The position numbers and the translations under genes are program-made. Under the pieces are notes generated by a model, which searched no databases, was not told where the DNA came from, and saw only the letters and a program-made list of their open reading frames with translations. Shown in pieces: positions 56,896-64,000 of a stretch of 64,000 bases of DNA (within the stretch, counting starts at the first letter, position 1; the number at the start of each line of letters is the position of its first letter). The DNA is from Corynebacterium sp. HMSC036D02 (lineage in GTDB: Bacteria; Actinomycetota; Actinomycetes; Mycobacteriales; Mycobacteriaceae): positions 1 through 64,000 of the forward strand of contig NZ_KV827661.1 of NCBI RefSeq assembly GCF_001836165.1, given 5' to 3'.

Positions 56896-57485
56896 TGGCA
56901 TCTGAAGATAAACCAAAGATTTTTGAGGACGCGCGCGATATCACCTTGACGGTGGGCGTCATCCTCATCATGATGTTCCTCGCGGTCGGGGCAACGGGAT
57001 TGTGCTCCATCAATCCGGAGAAGTCGGGGCCCGTGCAAAACGTGGATGCCGCTACCTTCCTGGAAATGGAAGCGCGCGGCAGTGGGGCCGTCATTAGGGA
57101 GCCGGTCATGCCGGAGGGCTGGCAGCCCACCGCGGCTCGGCGCAAGCAGATGGGCGGCGAATCCGCTGCCGTGGTGAGCTGGCTGACCACCAATGAAGGC
57201 TATGTCGAGTCGGCGCAGACGCAGGTAGCGCTTAGCGATGTCCCCGCGGCTTATGACTCCAACTATCGTGCTAACTCTGAGCGGCGTGAGGTAGCGGGTC
57301 AGGACGTGGAAATCTTAAGCAGCGATGACAAAGACGTGCGCCCGCTGTGGATTACCGACTTGGGTGATGCCCGCCTCGTCCTCACCGGCTCCGCCTCCGA
57401 CGCCGACTATGAAGCAGCCCTGACCGCATTCACTGAGGCCGAGCCACTCCAGATCGCTGAGGATGGAAGCGTCATCAGCGAGTAA
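56895..57485 (+). CDS. DUF4245 domain-containing membrane-anchored protein
   Basis: 196 residues, GTG start. A short cytoplasmic start, one membrane helix (about 15-38), then an extracytoplasmic domain with the DUF4245 pattern (EPVMPEGWQPTAARR, GYVESAQTQV, LWITDLGDARLVLTGSASDADYEAL). A function is not known; in mycobacteria it lies next to glpX/fbpase as here. It is convergent with the next small gene, with a 10-base gap. Confidence 0.85.
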   Translation: MASEDKPKIFEDARDITLTVGVILIMMFLAVGATGLCSINPEKSGPVQNVDAATFLEMEARGSGAVIREPVMPEGWQPTAARRKQMGGESAAVVSWLTTNEGYVESAQTQVALSDVPAAYDSNYRANSERREVAGQDVEILSSDDKDVRPLWITDLGDARLVLTGSASDADYEAALTAFTEAEPLQIAEDGSVISE

Positions 57486-57495
57486 GCTCCGCTGC

Positions 57496-57852
57496 TTAGC
57501 GGAAGGTTACGCTCTGCAGCGTGGTTCCGTCCCATTCCACCTCGACCGAATCTCCAGCGGCGCTAGTGAGGGACTCTGGATCGAGGCCGCTCAGACGCGT
57601 CTTGCCGAGGTATACATCCACCTTCTCATGGAGGGACTTGCCGGGGAAGACGGCGATCTCGCTGAGCCTATTCTCGCTAAAGCGCAGAACAATGGAGCCG
57701 GAGAAGTAACTGATCTCTTCGCCATTCGCGGTGTGCGGGGGGCCGAAGAATTCTTCGGCGAGCTGGCGCGAATCACCAAAGACCATGGACCCTGCTCCGC
57801 CTGACTTGGAGACGAAGTCCACGCGATTTCCCGGGTAGCCGTAAATCTTCAT
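57496..57852 (-). CDS. Hypothetical protein downstream of xseB
   Basis: 118 residues, unrecognised. Predicted mostly beta-strand and soluble, with GSGG-like and YFSGSIVLRFSENRLSEI patterns; no signal peptide. Its start directly abuts the xseB stop (57853), so it is translated with xseB and xseA. There is no clear motif; it may be a corynebacterial lineage-specific protein. Confidence 0.65.
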   Translation of the reverse strand: MKIYGYPGNRVDFVSKSGGAGSMVFGDSRQLAEEFFGPPHTANGEEISYFSGSIVLRFSENRLSEIAVFPGKSLHEKVDVYLGKTRLSGLDPESLTSAAGDSVEVEWDGTTLQSVTFR

Positions 57853-58140
57853 TTAGTCTTCTCCTGCTTCTTCGTTGTGTGCTGCACTATCGGTGCCCTC
57901 TGCGTTCTTTCGGAGAGCCTCCTCTACGCGCTTCGAAGCGCCGTCGAGATGCGCCTCGCAGGCCTTAGCTAGGGCCTCGCCGCGCTCCCAGTACTTGAGG
58001 GATTCATCCAGTCCCATCTGTCCTAGCTCGAGGATTTTCACTGTTTCAATGAGCTCATCACGAGCCTGCTCATAGCTCAGCTCTTCCACCGGCGGGAACG
58101 CGTCCTGGCCGGGCTGGCCGGCGCCAATCGTGTCAGTCAT
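57853..58140 (-). CDS. xseB: Exodeoxyribonuclease VII small subunit
   Basis: 95 residues with the XseB helical hairpin: [45 protein letters not shown] split across two helices. The C-terminus is acidic and extends a little beyond the family's usual end. It partners XseA, encoded 56 bases upstream on the same strand. Together they degrade single-stranded DNA to acid-insoluble oligonucleotides. Confidence 0.94.
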   Translation of the reverse strand: MTDTIGAGQPGQDAFPPVEELSYEQARDELIETVKILELGQMGLDESLKYWERGEALAKACEAHLDGASKRVEEALRKNAEGTDSAAHNEEAGED

Positions 58141-58196
58141 GAGGTGAAGTATCTTCTTTCTCTTGTATGATTCGTTTTACCTATTAGGTGTTCTGT

Positions 58197-59438
58197 TTAA
58201 TCTGCGGCCTGAGAAGCCATTGCAGCAGCGGTGATCGAGCCATCGCCCACACGTATGCGCAGTTGCGAACCCGGTGGTGATTGCGTGTAGCTCGTGACGA
58301 CCTCCGGACCGCTGCCATCGCGCGGAAGGACCTGCACGATGGCATAGCCGCGTTCGAGGGTGGCCGAGGGGCCTAAGGCGGAGACCCGAGCACGCAACGA
58401 GGCTACCTGGTTAGTTTCGCGGTCCAGCTGGTGGCTCATCACCCGGCGGATCAGCGCGAGATTTCGCTCCAGCTCCTCGCGGCGTGCGTTGATCGGCACC
58501 ATCGGATCTGCAAGAACCGGGCGGGAGCGGATGTTTTCGAGTCCGCGGCGCTCCCGGTCCACCCAGCCGCGCAGCGCTGCCGCCATGCGCGAGCGTGCTT
58601 CGGAGATCAGCGCGTATTCCTCGGCGGCGGAGGGCACGACACGCTTGGCCGCATCGGTGGGGGTGGCGGCGCGGAGATCTGCGACATCATCAAGCACCGG
58701 GTGATCCGGTTCGTGGCCGATGGCGGAAACGACAGGAGTGCGAGCCTCCGCTACGGCGCGCTGGAGTGCCTCCTCGGAGAAGGGGAGGAGATCCTCCACT
58801 GAACCGCCGCCGCGAGCGATGATGATGACATCGACTTCTGGGTCCGCGTCGAGAGTCCGCAGGGCGTCAATCACCTGGGTAACAGCCGTGGCTCCCTGCA
58901 CCGCAGTATTGATGACGTTGAACTGGACCGCCGGCCAGCGGTCCTGTGCCACAGACAGGACATCGCGCTCGGCGTGGGAGCCGCGACCGGTGATGAGGCC
59001 GATCTTCTTGGGCAGGTAGGGAAGCGGAAACTTGCGCGAGGGATCGCACAGGCCCTCCTGACGCAGCTTCTGGCGCAGCATTTCCACCCGAGCGAGGAGA
59101 TCACCGATGCCGACGTGACGGATCTCGGTCACCCACAGGGAGAAGCTTCCGCGCCCAGCGTAGAAGGCAGGCTTGCCGTACACCACGACGCGGTCGCCAT
59201 CTTTGAGCGGTGAGGGAGCATTGCGGATGAGCGAGGTGTTGCACGTCAACTGAACAGACTTTTCCTGCTCGACGTCACGCAGCGTGATGTAGGAGAGTTT
59301 CCACGTCGGCTTCATGTTCAGCTGGGTAATTTGCCCCTCCACCCAGAGGAAGCCGAGGCGTTCGATCCAGCCTTTGACTTGGTCATTGACCTTGCCGACT
59401 GGCCACGGAGTCTCCGCGGAATTGGCCGGTTGGTTCAC
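58197..59438 (-). CDS. xseA: Exodeoxyribonuclease VII large subunit
   Basis: 413 residues from GTG 59438, chosen because AAAGGAC lies upstream and the protein then begins at the usual OB-fold length. OB fold at 20-115 ([34 protein letters not shown]), catalytic domain (about 125-340) with [35 protein letters not shown] and [27 protein letters not shown], then the coiled C-terminus. It is divergent from ispH. Confidence 0.95.
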   Translation of the reverse strand: MNQPANSAETPWPVGKVNDQVKGWIERLGFLWVEGQITQLNMKPTWKLSYITLRDVEQEKSVQLTCNTSLIRNAPSPLKDGDRVVVYGKPAFYAGRGSFSLWVTEIRHVGIGDLLARVEMLRQKLRQEGLCDPSRKFPLPYLPKKIGLITGRGSHAERDVLSVAQDRWPAVQFNVINTAVQGATAVTQVIDALRTLDADPEVDVIIIARGGGSVEDLLPFSEEALQRAVAEARTPVVSAIGHEPDHPVLDDVADLRAATPTDAAKRVVPSAAEEYALISEARSRMAAALRGWVDRERRGLENIRSRPVLADPMVPINARREELERNLALIRRVMSHQLDRETNQVASLRARVSALGPSATLERGYAIVQVLPRDGSGPEVVTSYTQSPPGSQLRIRVGDGSITAAAMASQAAD

Positions 59439-59591
59439 GCGCAGTCCTTTCTCTTGAGCGGTCTTCTCGTTGGGGTCTGTTCTGAACAGTGTATGGCTCA
59501 GTCTAGGAGGCGTGCCGGACATCCGGTGTCACCGCCAAGCCGGTTGGGCGGGAACTACAGTATGTCTGCGGCTTTCGATACTGTGGGTGCC

Positions 59592-60551
59592 ATGACTGAA
59601 ACTGCAAAGAAGGTGCTCCTGGCGGCTCCCCGCGGCTACTGTGCCGGCGTGGACCGTGCTGTTGAGACAGTGGAGAAGGCGTTGGAGAAGTACGGCGCCC
59701 CTATCTACGTGCGCAAGCAGATTGTGCACAACCGGTTCGTTGTTGAATCCCTGGCTAAGCGTGGTGTCATCTTTGTGGAGGAGGCTTCCGAAGCCCCCGA
59801 AGGCGCTCACCTCGTGTTCTCTGCACACGGCATCGCGCCGAGCGTGCGCAAGGAGGCACAAGAGCGCAAGCAGCTCACGCTCGATGCCACCTGCCCGCTG
59901 GTGACCAAGGTTCACAAGGAAGCTCAGCGCTTTGAGCGCGATGGCTACCAGATCCTCCTTGTCGGCCACGAGGGGCACGAAGAGGTCGAAGGCACCGCCG
60001 GTGAGGCCCCAGACGTCACCCACCTCGTGGATGGCCTGGAGGGCGTCGACAAGCTGCCCGATTTTCTGCATGAGGAAAAGCTCATCTGGCTGTCCCAGAC
60101 CACGTTGTCGGTGGATGAAACCATCCAGATCGTCAACAAGCTGCGCGAGCGCTTCCCGCACTTGGAGAACCCGCCATCAGATGACATTTGCTACGCCACG
60201 CAGAATCGCCAGGAGTCGGTTAAGGCCATTGCGCCGAAGTGCGATCTCATGATCGTTGTGGGCTCCGAGAACTCCTCGAACTCCAAGCGCCTCGTCGAGG
60301 TTGCTTTGGAGGCGGGCTCTAAGACCTCACACCTAGTGGACTTTGCCTCGGAGATCGACGAAGCCTGGCTCGAAGGCGTAAACACCGTTGGCGTGACCTG
60401 TGGTGCGTCCGTGCCTGAGCTGCTCGTCCGTGAAGTGCTGGAGTTCCTCGATGAGCGCGGCTACAACGATGTTGAGCAGGTGACCACCTCTACGGAGACC
60501 ATTACCTTCTCCCTGCCGCGCGAACTGCGTCCGGCACGTACGGCGCGTTAA
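59592..60551 (+). CDS. ispH: 4-hydroxy-3-methylbut-2-enyl diphosphate reductase
   Basis: 319 residues from ATG 59592 (an in-frame ATG at 59562 is possible; neither has a strong ribosome site). Last step of the MEP pathway, forming IPP and DMAPP. The three cysteines of the Fe-S cluster are present: [21 protein letters not shown] and [13 protein letters not shown], with the conserved His, Glu and SEN-SSNS substrate motif. It is convergent with the DUF6542 gene, overlapping by four bases. Confidence 0.96.
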   Translation: MTETAKKVLLAAPRGYCAGVDRAVETVEKALEKYGAPIYVRKQIVHNRFVVESLAKRGVIFVEEASEAPEGAHLVFSAHGIAPSVRKEAQERKQLTLDATCPLVTKVHKEAQRFERDGYQILLVGHEGHEEVEGTAGEAPDVTHLVDGLEGVDKLPDFLHEEKLIWLSQTTLSVDETIQIVNKLRERFPHLENPPSDDICYATQNRQESVKAIAPKCDLMIVVGSENSSNSKRLVEVALEAGSKTSHLVDFASEIDEAWLEGVNTVGVTCGASVPELLVREVLEFLDERGYNDVEQVTTSTETITFSLPRELRPARTAR

Positions 60552-61291
60552 TCCTCGTCGTAGAGATTTTCTTCCAGCGGCTGGGAGGTCCGCTGGGAGC
60601 GCTCCCGCGCACGCCGCGCATTCTCCGCTGATTCGGCTGCAGCGCGGCGGAAATCTTCCCGCTCATCCGCATCGGGGGAAGCCTGTCGGCGCTTCGCGCG
60701 TTCTTCAGCTTGAATCCGGCGACGTTCTTCACGGTCGCGCTCACGGACTCGGCCTGAGCCCGTGGCCTCACGGGCAAGGAGTTCTGCTACGGACAGGCGC
60801 TCGGAGCGGCTCCGGCGATCGGACGCAACTTCGGCGCGGCGCTTTTCTTGGGCTTCCGCCTCAAGGTCCTTCGCGTGGCTATCGCTGCGCCACAGGCGCA
60901 GAACTGCAAGTAGCGCGCAAGCCACAACCGTGACGATGAGCACGGGGAAATGCTGCAACAGTGGGAAAGCCGTGGTGAGAATCGCAGTCTTGGAAAAGGG
61001 CGAGGCCCCTTCCGGCAATCCAGCGGTGGAGTTGATGAACCCGCCAACCACGGTTCCTAATGCGTACAGCAGCGGCAGGGAAATTACCGTCATGTAGAGG
61101 CCGCGAGTTTCCACCAACCAGGTGACAGACAGCGAGCCGAGTCCAAAAATCAGGGCGAAGGGCAGCCCCACGCTGCCCAGAATGCCTGAGACCGCCAAGG
61201 CCACAAGCGTAACGACGAGCGCGACGAGGAGTGCTCGGCTAAGCGGCATCCCGCGGCGGGGAGGGCGGCGACGATTTTTGGCTACAGACAC
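60548..61291 (-). CDS. DUF6542 domain-containing membrane protein
   Basis: 247 residues. Four hydrophobic helices (about 20-135) form the DUF6542 domain; the remaining 110 residues are an unusually charged, Arg/Glu/Ala-rich region with [17 protein letters not shown] heptads, likely a long cytoplasmic helix or disordered arm. Found downstream of ispH in corynebacteria and mycobacteria. No function is known. Confidence 0.85.
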   Translation of the reverse strand: MSVAKNRRRPPRRGMPLSRALLVALVVTLVALAVSGILGSVGLPFALIFGLGSLSVTWLVETRGLYMTVISLPLLYALGTVVGGFINSTAGLPEGASPFSKTAILTTAFPLLQHFPVLIVTVVACALLAVLRLWRSDSHAKDLEAEAQEKRRAEVASDRRSRSERLSVAELLAREATGSGRVRERDREERRRIQAEERAKRRQASPDADEREDFRRAAAESAENARRARERSQRTSQPLEENLYDED

Positions 61292-61326
61292 GCCCAGAAA
61301 GCTTACCGGGCTTGGTGACCAAAACG

Positions 61327-62409
61327 TTATTCATTCTGGGCGCGCCGCGGCCAAGACCCGACGCTGCGCGGTTCCACCGGAAGGCGGTCGACGCGGGCTG
61401 GAACATCGAGATCCTTGAGCCGCCGCGCGGTAACCCCGACGCGAGAATTCAAACTGGCCAAGCTTGCGTTATAGGCTTCCACCGCGCGTTCGAGTCCGCG
61501 GCCCACCTTGTCGTAGTGTTCGTTAAGAGTGTTCAAGCGCGTATAAAGCTCGCGACCCAAACGCTGGACTTCGCGGGCCTTATCGGAGATTTCCTCGTGC
61601 TGCCAGCTCACCGCGACGGTGCGCAAGAGGGCAAAGAGGGTGCTTGGGGTGGCGATGACGACGTTGCGCTCGAAGCCGAACTCCAGCAATTCGGCGTCGA
61701 TAGACAGGGCAGCGTCAACGAAAGTGTCGGCAGGGACAAAGAGAACCACAAACTGTGGGGTGGGGGAGAAAGCCTCGATATAGTCCTTGGAGGCCAATGC
61801 CTGCACGTGAGAACGCATGAGGTGAGCATGGCGCCGGAGATACCCTGCCCGCTCCTCTGGGTCCTCGGTCTCCATTGCGTCGAGGTAGGCACTGAGAGGA
61901 ACCTTTGCGTCCACGACAATGCTGCGCCCTCCGGCCAAGTGAATGACCAGATCGGGGCGTACCAGCGATCCGTTGATGCGGGCGCTGACTTGGGAATCAA
62001 AGTCGACGTGTTTGCGCATGCCGCCGAGTTCAACGACGCGCTCTAATTGCACTTCGCCCCACCGTCCGCGGACATTGGGGGAGCGCAGCGCGCCGACCAG
62101 CTTGTCCGTGCGATCCGACAGGCGTGTTGAGGTACGAGTTACCGCTTGGACTTGGCTGCTGAGTGCTGCGAGTGAGGTCGCTCGATCTTCCTCGATTTCC
62201 TGGAGCTGTAGTCCGAGACGGTCCATGGCCTTCTCCAGCGGAGCGAGCTCTGCTTGGCGGCGCTGGGACTCTTGCAGGGCGCGATGCTCCTCTGAAGGCT
62301 GGGCGGATTGCGCTGAATAGGCGCGGGCTAGCCAGCCCAATGCGGCCCCAATGATGAGGCCGAGGAATAGGAGCACTACGGGGAGGGAAGACGTCATGCC
62401 TGTCATCAT
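61327..62409 (-). CDS. rmuC: DNA recombination protein RmuC
   Basis: 360 residues. An N-terminal membrane helix (about 8-25), a coiled-coil region (40-95) and the RmuC nuclease-like domain (about 105-330): VRGRWGEVQLERVVELGGM, RPDLVIHLAGGRSIVVDAKVPLSAYLD and FVVLFVPADTFVDAAL. Limits DNA inversions at repeats in E. coli. ATG 62397 is an alternative start. It follows the AI-2E-family permease by 24 bases on the same strand. Confidence 0.9.
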   Translation of the reverse strand: MMTGMTSSLPVVLLFLGLIIGAALGWLARAYSAQSAQPSEEHRALQESQRRQAELAPLEKAMDRLGLQLQEIEEDRATSLAALSSQVQAVTRTSTRLSDRTDKLVGALRSPNVRGRWGEVQLERVVELGGMRKHVDFDSQVSARINGSLVRPDLVIHLAGGRSIVVDAKVPLSAYLDAMETEDPEERAGYLRRHAHLMRSHVQALASKDYIEAFSPTPQFVVLFVPADTFVDAALSIDAELLEFGFERNVVIATPSTLFALLRTVAVSWQHEEISDKAREVQRLGRELYTRLNTLNEHYDKVGRGLERAVEAYNASLASLNSRVGVTARRLKDLDVPARVDRLPVEPRSVGSWPRRAQNE

Positions 62410-62433
62410 GGCATGCGCCCCGGACGTGAAGGG

Positions 62434-63927
62434 TTAGTCCTTATCCTTTGACTGCAACATCTGTTCGAGAGCGTTAATTGCGCGCTTGATCCCCGCTCGT
62501 GCTCCTCCATCGCGCTCACTGAAGCCCGCGTCAACGTCGACATTCGCGTCGATCTTTTGGTCCAGAGGGCTCGTACCGTTGTGGGCGACGTCTTCGGCTG
62601 CACCTTCGGGTGCGGCGTGGTCGGGGATGGACAGCCATTGTTCGCGCTTTCGGTCGCCCTGCTGTTGCGTATAGCGCCCGATGAGGAAACCAGCGACGGT
62701 CGAAAACTCCAAGTCTTCGGCAGTTCTCTCGCCCGACTGGAGCATCATCATGTCCTGGAAATAGCGGTAGACCACCGCGATGGTCGCTGCGGCTGGGACG
62801 GCGAGGAAACCACCGATGAGGCCGAAGAGTGCGGAACCTACGGTCACGGAAATCAACACGATAACTGGGTGCAGGTTCATGGCCTTCGACTGCAGCCACG
62901 GGGAAAGCACGTTGCCCTCGAGCTGCTGAACTAATAGGACCAAGCCAAGAACGAGCAGTGCTTTGGTAAGGCCCAAGGAGACCAGTGCGATGGTCACGGA
63001 TAGGGCGCCGGCCACGATCGCGCCGACAAAGGGGATGAATCCGGCGATGAACGTGATGATGGCCAACGCCATGGCCAAAGGCACACCGATGAGTGCCAGG
63101 CCGAGGCCGATAAAGACAGCATCAACGGCGGAGACGACAGCTTGTGCCCGTACGAAACCACCCAACGTGCTCCACACGCGGGTCAACAGCTCAGTGAGGT
63201 GCCAGCCGGTCCGGCGGCCCGTGGCCTGGCGCAGCCACGGCAAGAAGTTGTGGCCGTCCTTAAGGAAGAAGAAGGTCAGCACCACGATGATGAAGAGCGT
63301 GACCACGATGGAAGTCGCCGTGCCAATGCCGGTGAATACGGAGCCCGCGATGGATCCTGCTTGGCGCTGTAGCCACAGGGCGATTTCATCGATGTAGCCG
63401 CCGATCTCATCCGCGTCGAGGTTGAGCGGCGGGCCCTGTGCCCATAGCTGCAAGCGCTGAATGCCCTCTACCGTCTGCAGATACAGTGTCTGGGACTGCC
63501 GCGCGAAGTCCGGTGCGATGAACATAAAAAGAGCGCCCACCGCAGTAAAAGACACCAGAATGGTCACTGCCGCAGCGAGAGCTGAGGGCAGTCCCTTGCG
63601 CCGCATGGCGCTCGCAATGGGGGCAAGCACAGTGCAAATAATCAGCGCTATGAGAACGGGCAGGATGCCGCGCCAAAAGTTGCCCAGCATGCGGAAGGAG
63701 GCATACAGGAATATCCCGATGATGGTCAGGCGGAGTGCCCACAGCGATGCGGACTTGATGACCTCGCCGACGACCACGGAGCGATCCACCTGGTTGCCGG
63801 GCGGGTGCGGAGAGACAGCGTTCAGCGAAGCAGCATCGACGGAGTCATCGAAACGCCCGCCGAGCGCTGCCTCCGCGGCGGCGAACTCAGAGGAAGAGGC
63901 GTTGGGGGATGGCTGATCAGAACTCAC
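62434..63927 (-). CDS. AI-2E-family (PerM) transporter
   Basis: 497 residues from GTG 63927 (a TTG at 63945 is possible). A disordered N-terminus, about eight hydrophobic helices, and the AI-2E/PerM pattern: GILPVLIALIICTVLAPI, FIAGFIPFVGAIVAGA and GNVLSPWLQSKAMNLHPVIVLISVTVGSALFGLIGGFLAVPAAA. The C-terminus (about 430-497) is hydrophilic and acidic. Members export peptides, Na+/H+ or autoinducers; substrate uncertain. It is divergent from ychF. Confidence 0.9.
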   Translation of the reverse strand: MSSDQPSPNASSSEFAAAEAALGGRFDDSVDAASLNAVSPHPPGNQVDRSVVVGEVIKSASLWALRLTIIGIFLYASFRMLGNFWRGILPVLIALIICTVLAPIASAMRRKGLPSALAAAVTILVSFTAVGALFMFIAPDFARQSQTLYLQTVEGIQRLQLWAQGPPLNLDADEIGGYIDEIALWLQRQAGSIAGSVFTGIGTATSIVVTLFIIVVLTFFFLKDGHNFLPWLRQATGRRTGWHLTELLTRVWSTLGGFVRAQAVVSAVDAVFIGLGLALIGVPLAMALAIITFIAGFIPFVGAIVAGALSVTIALVSLGLTKALLVLGLVLLVQQLEGNVLSPWLQSKAMNLHPVIVLISVTVGSALFGLIGGFLAVPAAATIAVVYRYFQDMMMLQSGERTAEDLEFSTVAGFLIGRYTQQQGDRKREQWLSIPDHAAPEGAAEDVAHNGTSPLDQKIDANVDVDAGFSERDGGARAGIKRAINALEQMLQSKDKD

Positions 63928-63961
63928 CCCACCATCTTGCCTCAAAAGATTCGGGGTGCGT

Positions 63962-63975
63962 TAGGATTGGCCCCG
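63962..63975 (+). promoter_or_regulatory. Putative -10 element for a leaderless ychF mRNA
   Basis: TAGGAT (63962-63967) lies seven bases before the GTG start at 63975; nothing like a ribosome site intervenes. Confidence 0.4.
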
Positions 63976-64000
63976 TGAGTCTTACACTTGGAATCGTCGG
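63975..64000 (+). CDS. ychF: ychF (redox-regulated ATPase), partial at the window edge
   Basis: Only the first 26 bases are present: GTG followed by SLTLGIVG, the exact opening of the YchF/Obg-related P-loop ATPase family, whose next motif would be GLPNVGKST. In mycobacteria ychF also follows the ispH/DUF6542 region. The identification rests on this short start plus context. Confidence 0.75.

Noticed and set aside
56697..56905. Two short overlapping plus-strand frames in the glpX-DUF4245 gap
   Set aside because: No conserved features or start signals; the region more likely holds divergent promoters.

Overview
The window looks like a core chromosomal segment of a Corynebacterium. The evidence is moderately high GC content, mycothiol metabolism (mca), DUF501, DUF4307, DUF4245, DUF6542 and DUF5997 proteins, a long GapB-type GAPDH, DUF3558 and LGFP-repeat envelope lipoproteins, many GTG starts, and a gene order that resembles, from general knowledge, the blocks known in C. 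glutamicum and M. tuberculosis (pth-rplY-prs-glmU, TetR-mfd-mazG-eno-ftsB-DUF501-ppx2, greA-DUF4307-mca-uppS-coaA-glyA-phoH2, fumC-glpX-xseBA-ispH-ychF). The species cannot be fixed from the sequence alone. No phage, insertion sequence, CRISPR array or rRNA operon was seen.

Layout. 0-9.4 kb: gamma-carbonic-anhydrase-like protein, patatin-like lipase, AspT/YidE-type transporter, prfC, an SDR, a first peptidyl-tRNA hydrolase, a nitronate-monooxygenase-like enzyme and gapB. 9.5-13.8 kb: a four-gene ABC transporter plus two-component module with a perfect palindrome in front of the transporter genes. 13.8-21.5 kb: ppk2, a PepSY lipoprotein, a fumarylacetoacetase-like hydrolase, a second pth, rplY, prs, glmU and an MFS exporter, all on the minus strand. 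21.6-24.4 kb: Tat/lipoprotein multicopper oxidase, a large hairpin element, a TRIC-like channel and tRNA-Gln. 24.5-36.8 kb: TetR-mfd-membrane protein, a basic amino acid exchanger, mazG, a PorB/C-like secreted protein, a transglycosylase, eno, ftsB-like, DUF501, ppx2 and an unusual tRNA with a UAA anticodon. 37-41.2 kb: a Bax-inhibitor-like protein, a gene-poor stretch of about 840 bases, then a DUF3558 lipoprotein with a 609-residue glycine-rich WXG/PPE-like protein. This is the most accessory-looking part and a candidate type VII secretion-related pair. 41.2-51.5 kb: small lipoprotein, greA, DUF4307, mca, a membrane protein, uppS, coaA, glyA, a DUF5997/LysR-effector pair, an LGFP lipoprotein, phoH2 and a GNAT. 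51.6-64 kb: DHA2 exporter with its TetR repressor and palindromic operators, fumC, glpX, DUF4245, xseB/xseA, ispH, DUF6542, rmuC, an AI-2E-family permease and the first codons of ychF.

How it works together. Central carbon metabolism (gapB, eno, fumC, glpX, glyA), nucleotide and cell-wall precursors (prs, glmU, uppS, ispH, coaA), translation quality control (two pth, prfC, rplY, tRNAs), DNA repair (mfd, xseAB, rmuC), polyphosphate turnover (ppk2, ppx2) and envelope functions are interleaved in short operons separated by clear rho-independent terminators. The signals most worth a second look are a dispersed palindromic repeat with one copy near 9.5 kb and another near 54.0 kb, a different hairpin element flanked by direct repeats at 23.3 kb, the short-variable-loop tRNA(UAA), and the DUF3558/glycine-rich pair.
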